In this document: in pieces, positions 1 through 6,530 of the stretch
Layout of the letters: every line of letters begins with the position of its first letter
Position numbering within the stretch: the first letter of the stretch is position 1
Translations under genes and position numbers: made by a program
Assembly (NCBI GenBank): GCA_017425765.1
Contig: JAFOXE010000224.1
Coordinates: 1 to 8,568 of the forward strand
Direction: 5' to 3'
Length of the DNA: 8,568 bases
DNA from: Paraprevotella sp.
GTDB taxonomy: Bacteria > Bacteroidota > Bacteroidia > Bacteroidales > Bacteroidaceae
Notes under the pieces: generated by a model
The model's input: the letters and a program-made list of their open reading frames with translations, nothing else
Told to the model about the DNA's origin: nothing
Databases searched by the model: none

Positions 1-290
1 ACTAATGTCTCATTTATATCGTATTTACGATTTGGGCCATTTAAGTTATTCCTTTCTAGTTGCGTAGCCTTAGCATAAAAAGAATCACATGTATTTTCAG
101 TGCGATACACCTTAATGTATATACGATAACTCCAAGCGGCCATGTGATCGGCAGCCCAGCCACTCCAATAAGTGGGCGCGTTTGCTTCTATTTCGCTATT
201 TGTGCAATTTGTAATAGTATTTGAGGTCTCGGCTGCATCAGCTATTGCAAAAGGGAATATTGCTATAATAATCAATAAAATCTTTTTCAT
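1..290 (-). CDS. Secreted protein of unknown function, 3' end beyond window
   Basis: A minus-strand reading frame opens at the ATG at 288-290 and stays open for 96 codons to the left edge, so the C-terminus is missing. An in-frame stop lies six codons upstream (306-308), which makes this ATG the first possible start. The protein begins MKKILLIIIAIFPFAIADA, a typical Sec signal peptide: two lysines, a hydrophobic core, and an Ala-x-Ala cleavage site near residue 19. There is no lipobox cysteine. The mature part is polar, with aromatic stretches (YWSGWAADHMAAWSYRIYIK, residues 41-60) and two cysteines (C29, C68) that could pair after export. I do not recognise the family, and the visible part shows no catalytic motif. 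It follows a long structured leader and is the only gene visible in its transcription unit. A real gene is likely because of the signal peptide and the open frame; function is unknown. Confidence 0.6.
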   Translation of the reverse strand, partial: MKKILLIIIAIFPFAIADAAETSNTITNCTNSEIEANAPTYWSGWAADHMAAWSYRIYIKVYRTENTCDSFYAKATQLERNNLNGPNRKYDINETL

Positions 291-405
291 AATATTTAAG
301 TTCTTTTATTTTCTACTCACTTTACGGCTTTTCGATTACTCCGTTGTACCTTGACTTACTTTAACAAATACGCACAAAAAAAGCGCGGTACTTTTAGTGT
401 ATCCG

Positions 406-522
406 CATTTCGAGGTGTTTGGCGTAACCTACCGACAGAATAACCAAAAGCCCGCACTGTTAAGCACGAGCATTTTTGCGATATTCTTGTCGGTATTCAT
501 TAGTCGCCAAACTTTCGAAATG
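406..522 (-). ncRNA. Candidate structured RNA or leader hairpin (about 117 nt)
   Basis: A long imperfect inverted repeat folds this stretch into one extended hairpin. Paired blocks, from outside in, are 406-413 with 515-522, 417-424 with 505-512, 430-437 with 488-495, and 438-442 with 482-486. Read as minus-strand RNA, the apex continues with GCUCGUGC, loop UUAACA, then GUGCGGGC. That is eight pairs, three of them G-U wobbles, flanked by an A-run facing a U-run. In plus-strand RNA those wobbles would be A-C mismatches, so the minus strand is the likelier RNA. It lies between a minus-strand promoter candidate (617-645) and the start of the secreted protein gene at 290, so it could be a 5' leader element or a separate small RNA. 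I recognise no known riboswitch, 6S, SRP or RNase P motif. A dispersed extragenic repeat is the main alternative. Confidence 0.35.
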
Positions 523-616
523 ACAGAATAAAACTAAAACGCTTTTCCAATATGTCTAAAATGTGCGTATCAAATTATACGCTATGTTTCATAGGCCTAT
601 ATCTTTAATGTTTCTA

Positions 617-645
617 CAAAGGTAGAAAAATTTTCTCAAATCAAA
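617..645 (-). promoter_or_regulatory. Candidate Bacteroidota-type promoter for the leftward unit
   Basis: On the minus strand a TTTG (642-645) lies 17 nt upstream of TACCTTTG (617-624), matching the Bacteroidota -33/-7 pattern TTTG...TAnnTTTG. The spacing is slightly shorter than the usual 19-21. The -7 box sits inside a 7-bp inverted repeat (611-617 with 622-628, tttctac/gtagaaa) that could be an operator or chance. Transcription from here would give a leader of about 320 nt before the secreted protein start at 290 and would include the large hairpin at 406-522. Confidence 0.4.
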
Positions 646-1094
646 GCATTAGTAATAATACTTAATTAAGACTACATAGAAGGCTACACGCAAAGAGCCA
701 AATTGAAGGTTAAGCAGTATTTTGCAGAAAAATTGTTTCACTATCTTACGACCCAACATGTTGTAAATAAACAAATTCGGAGGCGAATTGAATTTCACCG
801 CCGAAATAGGCCATCCTCTATGGAGCAGGTTTTCTTTTGTCTTCCTAACGGTGCATGAAAATACAGACGGTGATGTGTGTGAAAACACACGTACGTCTTG
901 TAGCTCATTAGACGAGCGTGTGGATACCTTCGACACGAGCATGTAGAGGGCATATAGATGTGCGTGTGTTTGGGAGAGGGAAGGTGGTGTGTGCGATTGT
1001 GGTTTGTTCAAGACAAGATGATGCGGTGGAAATCGATATTTTCCGTTATGATGTGTAGGAGAAAATATGATAAAAGAAAAGAAAGATGAGGTGT
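646..1094. other. About 450 nt without a convincing gene
   Basis: No gene with a recognisable product is visible. A 120-codon minus-strand frame (649-1011) starts at TTG, has no promoter or signal peptide, and its first third is rich in Ser, Thr, Pro and His because the plus strand there is a GT/G-rich tract (about 950-1010). It is probably spurious. Local structure includes an AATTCG-GAGG-CGAATT hairpin (774-789), a GTGTGT-GAAA-ACACAC hairpin (875-890) with an outer GACG/CGTC pairing, and the palindrome CTTAATTAAG (661-670). The stretch could be degenerate former coding sequence or an extragenic repeat. Confidence 0.5.
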
Positions 1095-1133
1095 AAAAAC
1101 AAATCCCTAATAATCGGGAGATTATTAGGGATT
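1095..1133 (-). terminator. Intrinsic terminator of the tRNA-His gene
   Basis: A perfect 14-bp stem (1102-1115 with 1120-1133) closes a 4-nt loop. On the minus strand it is followed by TG and then five T residues (1095-1099). It starts only 3 nt after the encoded CCA of tRNA-His, so it ends that single-gene transcript. No T-run follows on the plus side, so it works leftward. Confidence 0.85.
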
Positions 1134-1139
1134 ATCTGG

Positions 1140-1214
1140 GGTGACTAATGGGACTCGAACCCACGACATTCAGAACCACAATCTGACGCTCTAACCAACT
1201 GAACTATAGTCACC
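1140..1214 (-). tRNA. tRNA-His (GTG anticodon)
   Basis: The minus strand folds into a full cloverleaf. The acceptor arms GTGACTA and TAGTCAC pair over seven bases, the D arm is TTCAGTTGGTTAGA, and the anticodon stem TCAGA/TCTGA encloses the loop TTGTGGT with anticodon GTG. The T arm carries GGTTCGAGTCC. The extra 5' G-1 of histidine tRNAs is encoded (position 1214) and faces discriminator C73 (1140), the histidyl-tRNA synthetase identity pair. The 3' CCA is also encoded, at 1137-1139 just outside the coordinates given. It delivers histidine during translation. It appears monocistronic, with a promoter at 1266-1297 and a terminator at 1095-1133. The leader contains an 8-bp hairpin (1236-1243 with 1257-1264). 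Confidence 0.97.
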
Positions 1215-1265
1215 ATGTTAACTTCCGTGGGAGAAACTCGCTTGTTTCCTTCTTGAAAGCGAGTG

Positions 1266-1297
1266 CAAAGATAGGGGTTTTTGCTATATGATGCAAA
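1266..1297 (-). promoter_or_regulatory. Promoter of tRNA-His
   Basis: On the minus strand TTTG (1294-1297), a 20-nt spacer and TATCTTTG (1266-1273) match the Bacteroidota primary sigma consensus exactly. Transcription should start near 1260, about 45 nt before the mature 5' end of tRNA-His, leaving a short leader to be removed by RNase P. Confidence 0.85.
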
Positions 1298-1346
1298 TCT
1301 TAGGCAAAAAAAATGGGAAAATCTGTACAAAAAGATGATGAAACAG

Positions 1347-1393
1347 AAAAATCGTTGCACTCACCGGAATTTAGATCCAACGGTACAACGATT
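1347..1393 (-). terminator. Probable terminator downstream of folD
   Basis: About 36 nt after the folD stop, the minus strand carries AATCGTTG and ACCG, pairing with CGGT and CAACGATT (1386-1393 with 1350-1357, and 1381-1384 with 1363-1366). One T lies on one side of the internal loop and five bases on the other. TTT then C follows the stem, giving a T-run of five including the last stem bases. The large apical loop makes it weaker than the other terminators in this window. Confidence 0.55.
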
Positions 1394-1429
1394 CAAACTG
1401 TTGCTTATATATGTTCTTTGAGGACTACA

Positions 1430-2308
1430 TTAGGGATAGAATTCCTTTTTACCTGCCGAGAGCGTGTTCTTCATCAGCATGCAAATGGTCATCGGACCCA
1501 CACCACCGGGCACCGGTGTGATGAAGTTGCACTTTGGTGCCACTTCGTCAAACTTTACATCGCCATTCAAGCGGAAACCGCTCTTGCGTGTGGCGTCGGG
1601 AACGCGGGTTGTGCCCACGTCAATCACCGTAGCCCCTTCTTTTACCATATCGGCTGTAACGAAGTTCGGACGTCCTATGGCTGCAATGATGATGTCGGCT
1701 TCTTGACATTCCTTCTTCAGTGTTTGGCTGCGACTATGGCATACGGTTACTGTAGCGTCGCCAAAGTTCTTCTGCATCATAAGTTGGGCCATAGGCTTTC
1801 CTACAATGTTGCTGCGGCCTAAAATAACACACTTCTTGCCCGAGGTTTCTACACCATAGCGTACCAACAATTCCATGATGCCTTTGGGAGTGGCCGAAAT
1901 GTAGCATGGAAGACCTATGGCCATTCGTCCTACATTGATGGGGTGGAAACCGTCCACGTCCTTGCGATAGTCGATTGCCTCGATGATTTTTTGTTCGGAA
2001 ATGTGAGCGGGTAGGGGCAGCTGCACGATGAATCCGTCCACATCTTCGTCTTTATTTAGTTTATCCACCTCAGCAAGTAATTCTTCCTCGCTGATGGTGT
2101 CTTCCATGCGAATTAAAGTCGATTTGAATCCGCATGCCTCGCATGCCAATACTTTGTTGTGCACATAGGTTTCACTTCCACCATCGTGCCCTACCAAAAT
2201 TGCGGCCAGATGAGGACGTTTTTCGCCTCGTGCCACCATCTCTGCTACCTCGGCAGCAATCTCTTCTTTAATTCGTGTGGCTGTTGCTTTTCCGTCAATC
2301 AGTTGCAT
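1430..2308 (-). CDS. folD: Bifunctional methylenetetrahydrofolate dehydrogenase / methenyltetrahydrofolate cyclohydrolase
   Basis: FolD is a cytoplasmic enzyme that oxidises 5,10-methylene-THF to 5,10-methenyl-THF with NADP and then hydrolyses it to 10-formyl-THF, supplying one-carbon units for purines and initiator formyl-Met-tRNA. The 292-residue protein has the normal family length and all the signature motifs. The catalytic-domain block [13 protein letters not shown] (45-57) contains the active-site Tyr48 and Lys52. Folate-site motifs are QLPLP (96-100) and KDVDGFHP (116-123). The nucleotide-binding loop is GRSNIVGKP (164-172), and the C-terminal signature is PGGVGPMT (267-274). The ATG is 9 nt after the stop of the TlpA-like gene with no promoter between, so the two are almost certainly co-transcribed. 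A hairpin downstream (1347-1393) probably ends the unit. The enzyme assignment is firm; the cofactor is taken from the family. Confidence 0.97.
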   Translation of the reverse strand: MQLIDGKATATRIKEEIAAEVAEMVARGEKRPHLAAILVGHDGGSETYVHNKVLACEACGFKSTLIRMEDTISEEELLAEVDKLNKDEDVDGFIVQLPLPAHISEQKIIEAIDYRKDVDGFHPINVGRMAIGLPCYISATPKGIMELLVRYGVETSGKKCVILGRSNIVGKPMAQLMMQKNFGDATVTVCHSRSQTLKKECQEADIIIAAIGRPNFVTADMVKEGATVIDVGTTRVPDATRKSGFRLNGDVKFDEVAPKCNFITPVPGGVGPMTICMLMKNTLSAGKKEFYP

Positions 2309-2317
2309 GTGTCTGTG

Positions 2318-3379
2318 CTATTTTTTATTCATTATATGGTCAATAAAATCAATCATCTCCTGCCCACGCAAACCACGTTTAACGATTGTGCCATCCGGTC
2401 CGATGAGCATGATGTGAGGAATACCCTCCACTCCGTATAGGCTTGTGGCCACATTGTTGCTATCGATGATTTGCGGCCAAGTAACTCCTTCGTTCTTCAT
2501 TGAAGGAGCAAGATTCTCTCTCTTGTCCCAAACAAAGATGCCTACTACTTGCAATCCTTTCTTCTTGTATTGATTGTACAGACGTGCAATGTTAGGTATT
2601 TCCATGCGGCATGGGCCACACCAACTTGCCCACATGTCTACCAATACGTACTTGCCCTTGCCGACAAATGCCGATAATGAAATGGGATTTCCTTTTTCGT
2701 CTTGACCTTCAATGTCGGCGAACATCTTTCCCTCGGCCGTATTCATTTTGCCCTCAATAAGCTTAACCATTCTTTGGGCGGCTGCGGTTTGTTGTAACCA
2801 GGCACCTACTTCTTTTAGAGCTTCTGCCTTTACTGAATCCTCGGCATATGCAGCCCAAGTGCTCATGAGCATATATTGTCCCACAGGGTCGTTGCTGTGA
2901 TTTTTGAATTCAGTTGTAAATCTTGTGTTAAAATAGTTTTCAATAGAATCAATAGCTTCTTCGGTTGCTTGATTCTCAGCGAAGAACTTTCTTCTTGCCT
3001 TCAAGAAGTCTCTGATTTCAGATTCTAATGTTGTGTATGCATCGTTTAGGGGTGTTCCTGTTGGCATGGGGAAGATAGAGTCTGCGATGTGGATATTGCC
3101 GGGTTCGAGAACCACTTGTGCCATTCTTCTGTTGTCAATCATCACACGGCAAAGCATAGTGCTGTCTGCTTGTCCGACGAACTTCACCTGTTGGTTTTCA
3201 ACAACGGCACTATCCATTAAAATGTTGTTGTCGATGGTATAGATATACGCGGTTTTTCCGTTCCAGATGCTGTCGGAAAAGTCTTGAGTAATTGAATACT
3301 TATTGTTGTCTTGCGGATTGTTTTGGCAGGCAGCTAGGGTCATCATGGCTGCTGCAGCGCCAAGAAATAATTTTTTCAT
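2318..3379 (-). CDS. TlpA/ResA-like thioredoxin lipoprotein with DUF4369-like N-terminus
   Basis: This 353-residue protein starts MKKLFLGAAAAMMTLAAC. LAAC at residues 15-18 is a lipobox, so it should be cut and lipidated at Cys18 and anchored in the envelope facing the periplasm. Residues about 27-120 (TAYIYTIDNN, VKFVGQADSTMLCRVMIDN) resemble the beta-rich DUF4369 domain common before thioredoxin domains in Bacteroidota. A helical linker follows (about 120-215). The C-terminal part is an AhpC/TSA-Redoxin thioredoxin fold with the redox motif WCGPC (253-257) preceded by VDMWAS, and the cis-proline in EGIPHIML (Pro321). A disulfide reductase or isomerase role in the periplasm is likely; the client is unknown. 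It has its own promoter (3405-3436) and ends 9 nt before folD in the same direction. No biochemical link to FolD is evident. The start is supported by the signal peptide and the nearby promoter. Confidence 0.9.
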   Translation of the reverse strand: MKKLFLGAAAAMMTLAACQNNPQDNNKYSITQDFSDSIWNGKTAYIYTIDNNILMDSAVVENQQVKFVGQADSTMLCRVMIDNRRMAQVVLEPGNIHIADSIFPMPTGTPLNDAYTTLESEIRDFLKARRKFFAENQATEEAIDSIENYFNTRFTTEFKNHSNDPVGQYMLMSTWAAYAEDSVKAEALKEVGAWLQQTAAAQRMVKLIEGKMNTAEGKMFADIEGQDEKGNPISLSAFVGKGKYVLVDMWASWCGPCRMEIPNIARLYNQYKKKGLQVVGIFVWDKRENLAPSMKNEGVTWPQIIDSNNVATSLYGVEGIPHIMLIGPDGTIVKRGLRGQEMIDFIDHIMNKK

Positions 3380-3404
3380 AGTGTTGTTATTAAATTGTGT
3401 TGAA

Positions 3405-3436
3405 CAAATTTACGATAATTACTTCGTGCACGAAAA
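3405..3436 (-). promoter_or_regulatory. Promoter for the TlpA-like gene and folD
   Basis: The minus strand has TAAATTTG (3405-3412), a perfect TAnnTTTG -7 box, 25 nt before the ATG at 3379. A TTTT (3433-3436) at 20-nt spacing stands in for the -33 TTTG. The -33 region overlaps the T-tract of the ffh terminator, so termination and re-initiation are packed into about 60 nt. Confidence 0.7.
3423..3434. promoter_or_regulatory. 12-bp perfect palindrome inside the promoter spacer
   Basis: TTCGTGCACGAA is a perfect palindrome lying between the -33 and -7 boxes of the promoter for the TlpA-like gene. A dimeric repressor bound here would block RNA polymerase, so it is a candidate operator. No regulator is visible in the window, and a 12-bp palindrome can occur by chance, so confidence is low. 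Confidence 0.3.
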
Positions 3437-3468
3437 TGAAAAAGGAGAAAGATTCAAACTTCCTCCTT
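3433..3468 (-). terminator. Intrinsic terminator of ffh
   Basis: A 10-bp stem with one G-U pair (3459-3468 with 3442-3451) closes a 7-nt loop. On the minus strand it is followed by TTTCATTTT, so the T-run is five including the last two stem bases. It begins 24 nt after the ffh stop and should separate ffh from the downstream TlpA-like gene and folD, at least partly. Confidence 0.75.
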
Positions 3469-3491
3469 CGTTATCTTTTTGCACAAGGCCA

Positions 3492-4823
3492 CTATCTGCC
3501 CATCTTTGGCATGTGAGCCATCATCTTGCTCATCTTACTTCCGGTAACCATCTTCATCATCTTACGAGTTTGATCGAATTGTTTAATCAATCGATTTACC
3601 TCTTGGATGTTAGTTCCTGAGCCCTTCGCGATGCGTTGACGACGACTACCGTTCAATATTTCGGGGTGAGTGCGTTCTTTCGGTGTCATGCTCTGGATAA
3701 TGGCTTCGATACCCTTAAACGCATTGTCGTCGATGTCGATGTCCTTTATGGCCTTACCTACACCCGGAATCATACTGGCGAGATCTTTTAGATTTCCCAT
3801 CTTCTTGATCTGCTGAATTTGCGACATAAAGTCGTTAAAGTCGAACTGATTCTTTGCGATTTTCTTTTGCAGGCGTTTAGCTTCTTCCTCGTCGTATTGT
3901 TCTTGTGCTTTCTCCACCAATGACACAATGTCGCCCATGCCTAGAATGCGGTCGGCCATGCGTGAAGGGTGGAAAGGGTCGATGGCTTCCATCTTTTCGC
4001 CCGTACCAACAAATTTAATAGGCTTGTTCACCACTGTGCGGATAGAAAGAGCAGCACCACCGCGTGTGTCGCCGTCCAACTTGGTAAGGACCACGCCGTC
4101 GAAATCCAGGCGGTCGTTGAATTCTTTTGCAGTGTTTACAGCATCCTGACCGGTCATGGCGTCCACGACGAACAATGTTTCATCAGGGTTGATTGCCTCT
4201 TTGATGGCGGCAATCTCTTGCATCATTTGTTCGTCAACGGCTAAGCGTCCGGCGGTATCAACAATTACAGTATCATAGCCTTTTGCTTTTGCCTCGTGGA
4301 TGGCGTTAAGTGCGATTTGTACGGCATTTTTGTTTTCCGGCTCGCTGTATACGGGAATGCCAACTTGTTCTCCCAACACTTTCAACTGCTCGATTGCAGC
4401 CGGTCTGTAGATGTCGCAGGCAGCAAGAAGAGGATTCTTTTTCTTTTTGCTCTTCAGCATTAAGGCAAGTTTTCCTGAGAAGGTTGTCTTACCGGCGCCG
4501 TTCAAACCTGCCATAAGAATTACGGAAGGATGTCCTTTTAATTCCAACTCGGCGGTTTCACTTCCCATCAATATGGTCAATTCATCATGAACTATCTTGA
4601 CCATAAGTTGGCTTGGCTTTACGGCAGTGAGAACATTTTGTCCCATTGCCTTCTGCTTTACGGTGTCGGTAAATTGCTTTGCTACCTTATAGTTTACGTC
4701 GGCGTCCAAAAGTGCACGGCGTACGTCCTTCAAGGTTTCGGCTACGTTAATTTCGGTAATTTTGCCTTCGCCTTTCAATATCTTGAACGAGCGTTCCAGT
4801 CTTTCACTAAGATTATCAAACAT
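3492..4823 (-). CDS. ffh: Signal recognition particle protein Ffh (SRP54 GTPase)
   Basis: Ffh binds the 4.5S-type SRP RNA and signal sequences emerging from the ribosome, then docks with FtsY to deliver inner-membrane proteins to SecYEG. The 443-residue length is normal. The N domain is residues 1-about 95. The G domain follows with the P-loop GLNGAGKT (106-113), DTAGR (189-193), the guanine-specificity motif TKLDGD (247-252) and GTGE (273-276). The methionine-rich M domain spans about 330-443 and includes the RNA-binding helix-turn-helix SRRQRIAKGSG (393-403) and the Met-rich tail KMMKMV...MSKMMAHMPKMGR. The ATG at 4823 gives the canonical start MFDNLSERLERSFKILKGEG, and a perfect -7 box lies 33 nt upstream. 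It is divergent from the porin gene, and an intrinsic terminator follows it. The SRP RNA gene itself is not in this window. Confidence 0.98.
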   Translation of the reverse strand: MFDNLSERLERSFKILKGEGKITEINVAETLKDVRRALLDADVNYKVAKQFTDTVKQKAMGQNVLTAVKPSQLMVKIVHDELTILMGSETAELELKGHPSVILMAGLNGAGKTTFSGKLALMLKSKKKKNPLLAACDIYRPAAIEQLKVLGEQVGIPVYSEPENKNAVQIALNAIHEAKAKGYDTVIVDTAGRLAVDEQMMQEIAAIKEAINPDETLFVVDAMTGQDAVNTAKEFNDRLDFDGVVLTKLDGDTRGGAALSIRTVVNKPIKFVGTGEKMEAIDPFHPSRMADRILGMGDIVSLVEKAQEQYDEEEAKRLQKKIAKNQFDFNDFMSQIQQIKKMGNLKDLASMIPGVGKAIKDIDIDDNAFKGIEAIIQSMTPKERTHPEILNGSRRQRIAKGSGTNIQEVNRLIKQFDQTRKMMKMVTGSKMSKMMAHMPKMGR

Positions 4824-4855
4824 GATTTTCTTGCATTTAGAATTATTTCAAGATG

Positions 4856-4863
4856 CAAAGATA
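4856..4863 (-). promoter_or_regulatory. -7 promoter element of ffh
   Basis: TATCTTTG on the minus strand matches TAnnTTTG exactly and lies 33 nt upstream of the ffh ATG. I see no TTTG at the expected -33 distance; the nearest (4890-4893) is 26 nt away, which is too far. The assignment therefore rests on the -7 box and its position. Confidence 0.65.
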
Positions 4864-5033
4864 ATGAAAAATATGATGAGTTTAGTGTGCAAACTCAATT
4901 TTCTTGTGTTTGCAGGGTGTAGATGGAGAGTAAAGGTAGAAAATCTTCGTATATATAATAGGTATACAAGTATCCTTTTGAAATAAATTGTTTAACTTGA
5001 AACTATTTTATCCGCAATAAATATGTTAAAAAG

Positions 5034-5065
5034 TTTGCATAAGATGCAGATATGTCGTACATTTG
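5034..5065 (+). promoter_or_regulatory. Promoter of the OmpP1/FadL-family gene
   Basis: TTTG (5034-5037), a 20-nt spacer and TACATTTG (5058-5065) match the Bacteroidota promoter consensus in full. The predicted start near 5070 gives a leader of about 27 nt that is A-rich before the ATG (aagaaaaacaaaatatt), typical for highly expressed genes in this phylum that lack a Shine-Dalgarno sequence. Confidence 0.85.
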
Positions 5066-5096
5066 CACCGCAATTTTCTAAGAAAAACAAAATATT

Positions 5097-6506
5097 ATGA
5101 AGAAGATTAGTTTAATTTTTGCCGTTTTGGCAGTTGTTTCAACTTCAACTTTTGCCGGCGGTTTGTTGACGAACACGAATCAAAATGTTGCATTTTTGCG
5201 TAACCCGGCTCGCGATGCTGTCATCGGTATAGACGGTGTTTACACTAACCCTGCGGGTGTGGCCTTCTTGCAGCAAGGCTTTCACTTGTCTCTAAACTGG
5301 CAAGCTGCAATGCAAAAGCGTGAGATGACCTCTACATTCTTACCTTATCTTAAGAATGCAAATGGTGCTGCATTAACTAAGGATTTTGTTGGTGAGGCTA
5401 AGGCTCCGGTTATTCCTTCTGTTCAAGCTGCATACGTAATCAACGACAAGTGGTCTGTATCTGCTCAGTTCGCTGTTGGTGGCGGTGGCGGTAAGTGTGA
5501 GTTCGAGAACGGTATCCCTATGTTCGAGAAACTTATCGGTGGTCAAATCGCTAATGGTGCACCTTACACATTAAATCAAAGCCTTATCGGTGAGCAATAC
5601 TTCTATGGTTTGCAAGTAGGTGCCACTTATAAGGTAACTGACAACATCGCTGTTTTTGCAGGTGTTCGTGGTGTATTGGCAAACTGTTCTTACGAAGGTG
5701 CCATCAACGGCATCAGTGTAGATGGAAACACATCTGAAAGCTTGACTGCTTTGGCTAAAGAATATTCTCAGAAGTTGGCTTACTTGCAAAGTGTAGGTGG
5801 CGATGCTGCAACTATTGCTGCCTTGCAAGAAGGTATCGCAACTGCAAAGACTAGTGCTGTTGCTCTTTCAGACTACACATTGGATTGTAAGCAAAGCGCT
5901 ATCGGTGTAACTCCGATTGTTGGTGTTCATGCAAACTTCGGTAAGTTGAGCTTGGCAGCTAAGTATGAATTTAAGACTAACATCGAGTTGGAGAACGAGT
6001 CAAACAACAGTATGAACCTTACTGCCATGGCTGCTACCGTGCCTGCAGTTTCAGTATATGCTGATGGTGCTAAGGTTGATTCAGATATTCCTGCTATTGC
6101 TACCTTGGGTGCACAATATGCATTCACTCCAAGTGTACGTGCAAGCGCCGGCTTCCACTATTATTTTGATAAGGATTGCGAAGGTTCTGCTACCGACGTA
6201 ACTTACAACACATGGGAAGCACTTGTTGGTGCTGAGTGGGACATCAATAGCAAGGTAACTGTAAGCGGTGGTGTACAACGCACTCAATATGGTTTCCGTG
6301 ATGGTGACCTTACCGATACAAACTTCAACATCAATTCTTATGGTCTTTGCCTTGGTGCAGCCGTTCGTTTGAACGACATGTTGAAGTTGAATGTTGGTTA
6401 CATGCACTCATTCTACGACAGCCATACCGTAGAAAATGCTTACGGTTTCGATAAGTATACTCGTAAAAACGACGTAGTGGGTGTAGGTGTTGATCTCACA
6501 TTCTAA
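5097..6506 (+). CDS. OmpP1/FadL/TodX-family outer-membrane transport protein
   Basis: This 469-residue protein has a Sec signal peptide (MKKISLIFAVLAVVSTSTFA, cleavage near residue 20) and ends in VGVGVDLTF, with the terminal Phe and alternating pattern of a beta-barrel assembly signal. Near the N-terminus are NPA repeats (NPARDAV at 36-42 and TNPAGVAFL at 50-58), the hatch-domain signature of the FadL family of channels for hydrophobic compounds. A GGGGG run (128-132) and many amphipathic strands follow. The actual substrate cannot be read from sequence: long-chain fatty acids are the E. coli paradigm, but Bacteroidota members are mostly uncharacterised. An unusual feature is an Ala/Gln-rich helical stretch at about 211-257 (SESLTALAKEYSQKLAYLQS and onward) between predicted strands, probably an extracellular or plug insertion. 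The gene is monocistronic, with a perfect promoter 32 nt upstream and a strong terminator 24 nt downstream. Confidence 0.9.
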   Translation: MKKISLIFAVLAVVSTSTFAGGLLTNTNQNVAFLRNPARDAVIGIDGVYTNPAGVAFLQQGFHLSLNWQAAMQKREMTSTFLPYLKNANGAALTKDFVGEAKAPVIPSVQAAYVINDKWSVSAQFAVGGGGGKCEFENGIPMFEKLIGGQIANGAPYTLNQSLIGEQYFYGLQVGATYKVTDNIAVFAGVRGVLANCSYEGAINGISVDGNTSESLTALAKEYSQKLAYLQSVGGDAATIAALQEGIATAKTSAVALSDYTLDCKQSAIGVTPIVGVHANFGKLSLAAKYEFKTNIELENESNNSMNLTAMAATVPAVSVYADGAKVDSDIPAIATLGAQYAFTPSVRASAGFHYYFDKDCEGSATDVTYNTWEALVGAEWDINSKVTVSGGVQRTQYGFRDGDLTDTNFNINSYGLCLGAAVRLNDMLKLNVGYMHSFYDSHTVENAYGFDKYTRKNDVVGVGVDLTF

Positions 6507-6530
6507 TTATCTTATTTGTAATATATAAAG

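Noticed and set aside
406..522. Miniature transposable element (MITE) as the explanation of the long inverted repeat
   Set aside because: The arms have internal loops and there is no clear target-site duplication just outside them. I prefer an RNA structure, but copy number in the genome has not been tested.
591..600. ATAGGCCTAT palindrome and the nearby GCGTAT/ATACGC hairpin (565-582)
   Set aside because: Short palindromes in an AT-rich leader; without conservation data they are not distinguishable from chance.
649..1011. A 120-codon minus-strand reading frame
   Set aside because: It starts at TTG, has no promoter or recognisable domain, and its N-terminal third reflects a GT-rich tract on the opposite strand. 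The downstream part reads more like protein but I cannot support a family. A translated search would decide; conserved homologues with synonymous-biased change would restore it.
1501..1521. GC-rich inverted repeat within the 3' part of folD
   Set aside because: It arises from codons of the conserved PVPGGVGP motif and needs no regulatory explanation.
1313..1822. Long plus-strand frame opposite folD and its 3' flank
   Set aside because: It is antisense to the clearly conserved folD and has no family resemblance, so it is a shadow frame.
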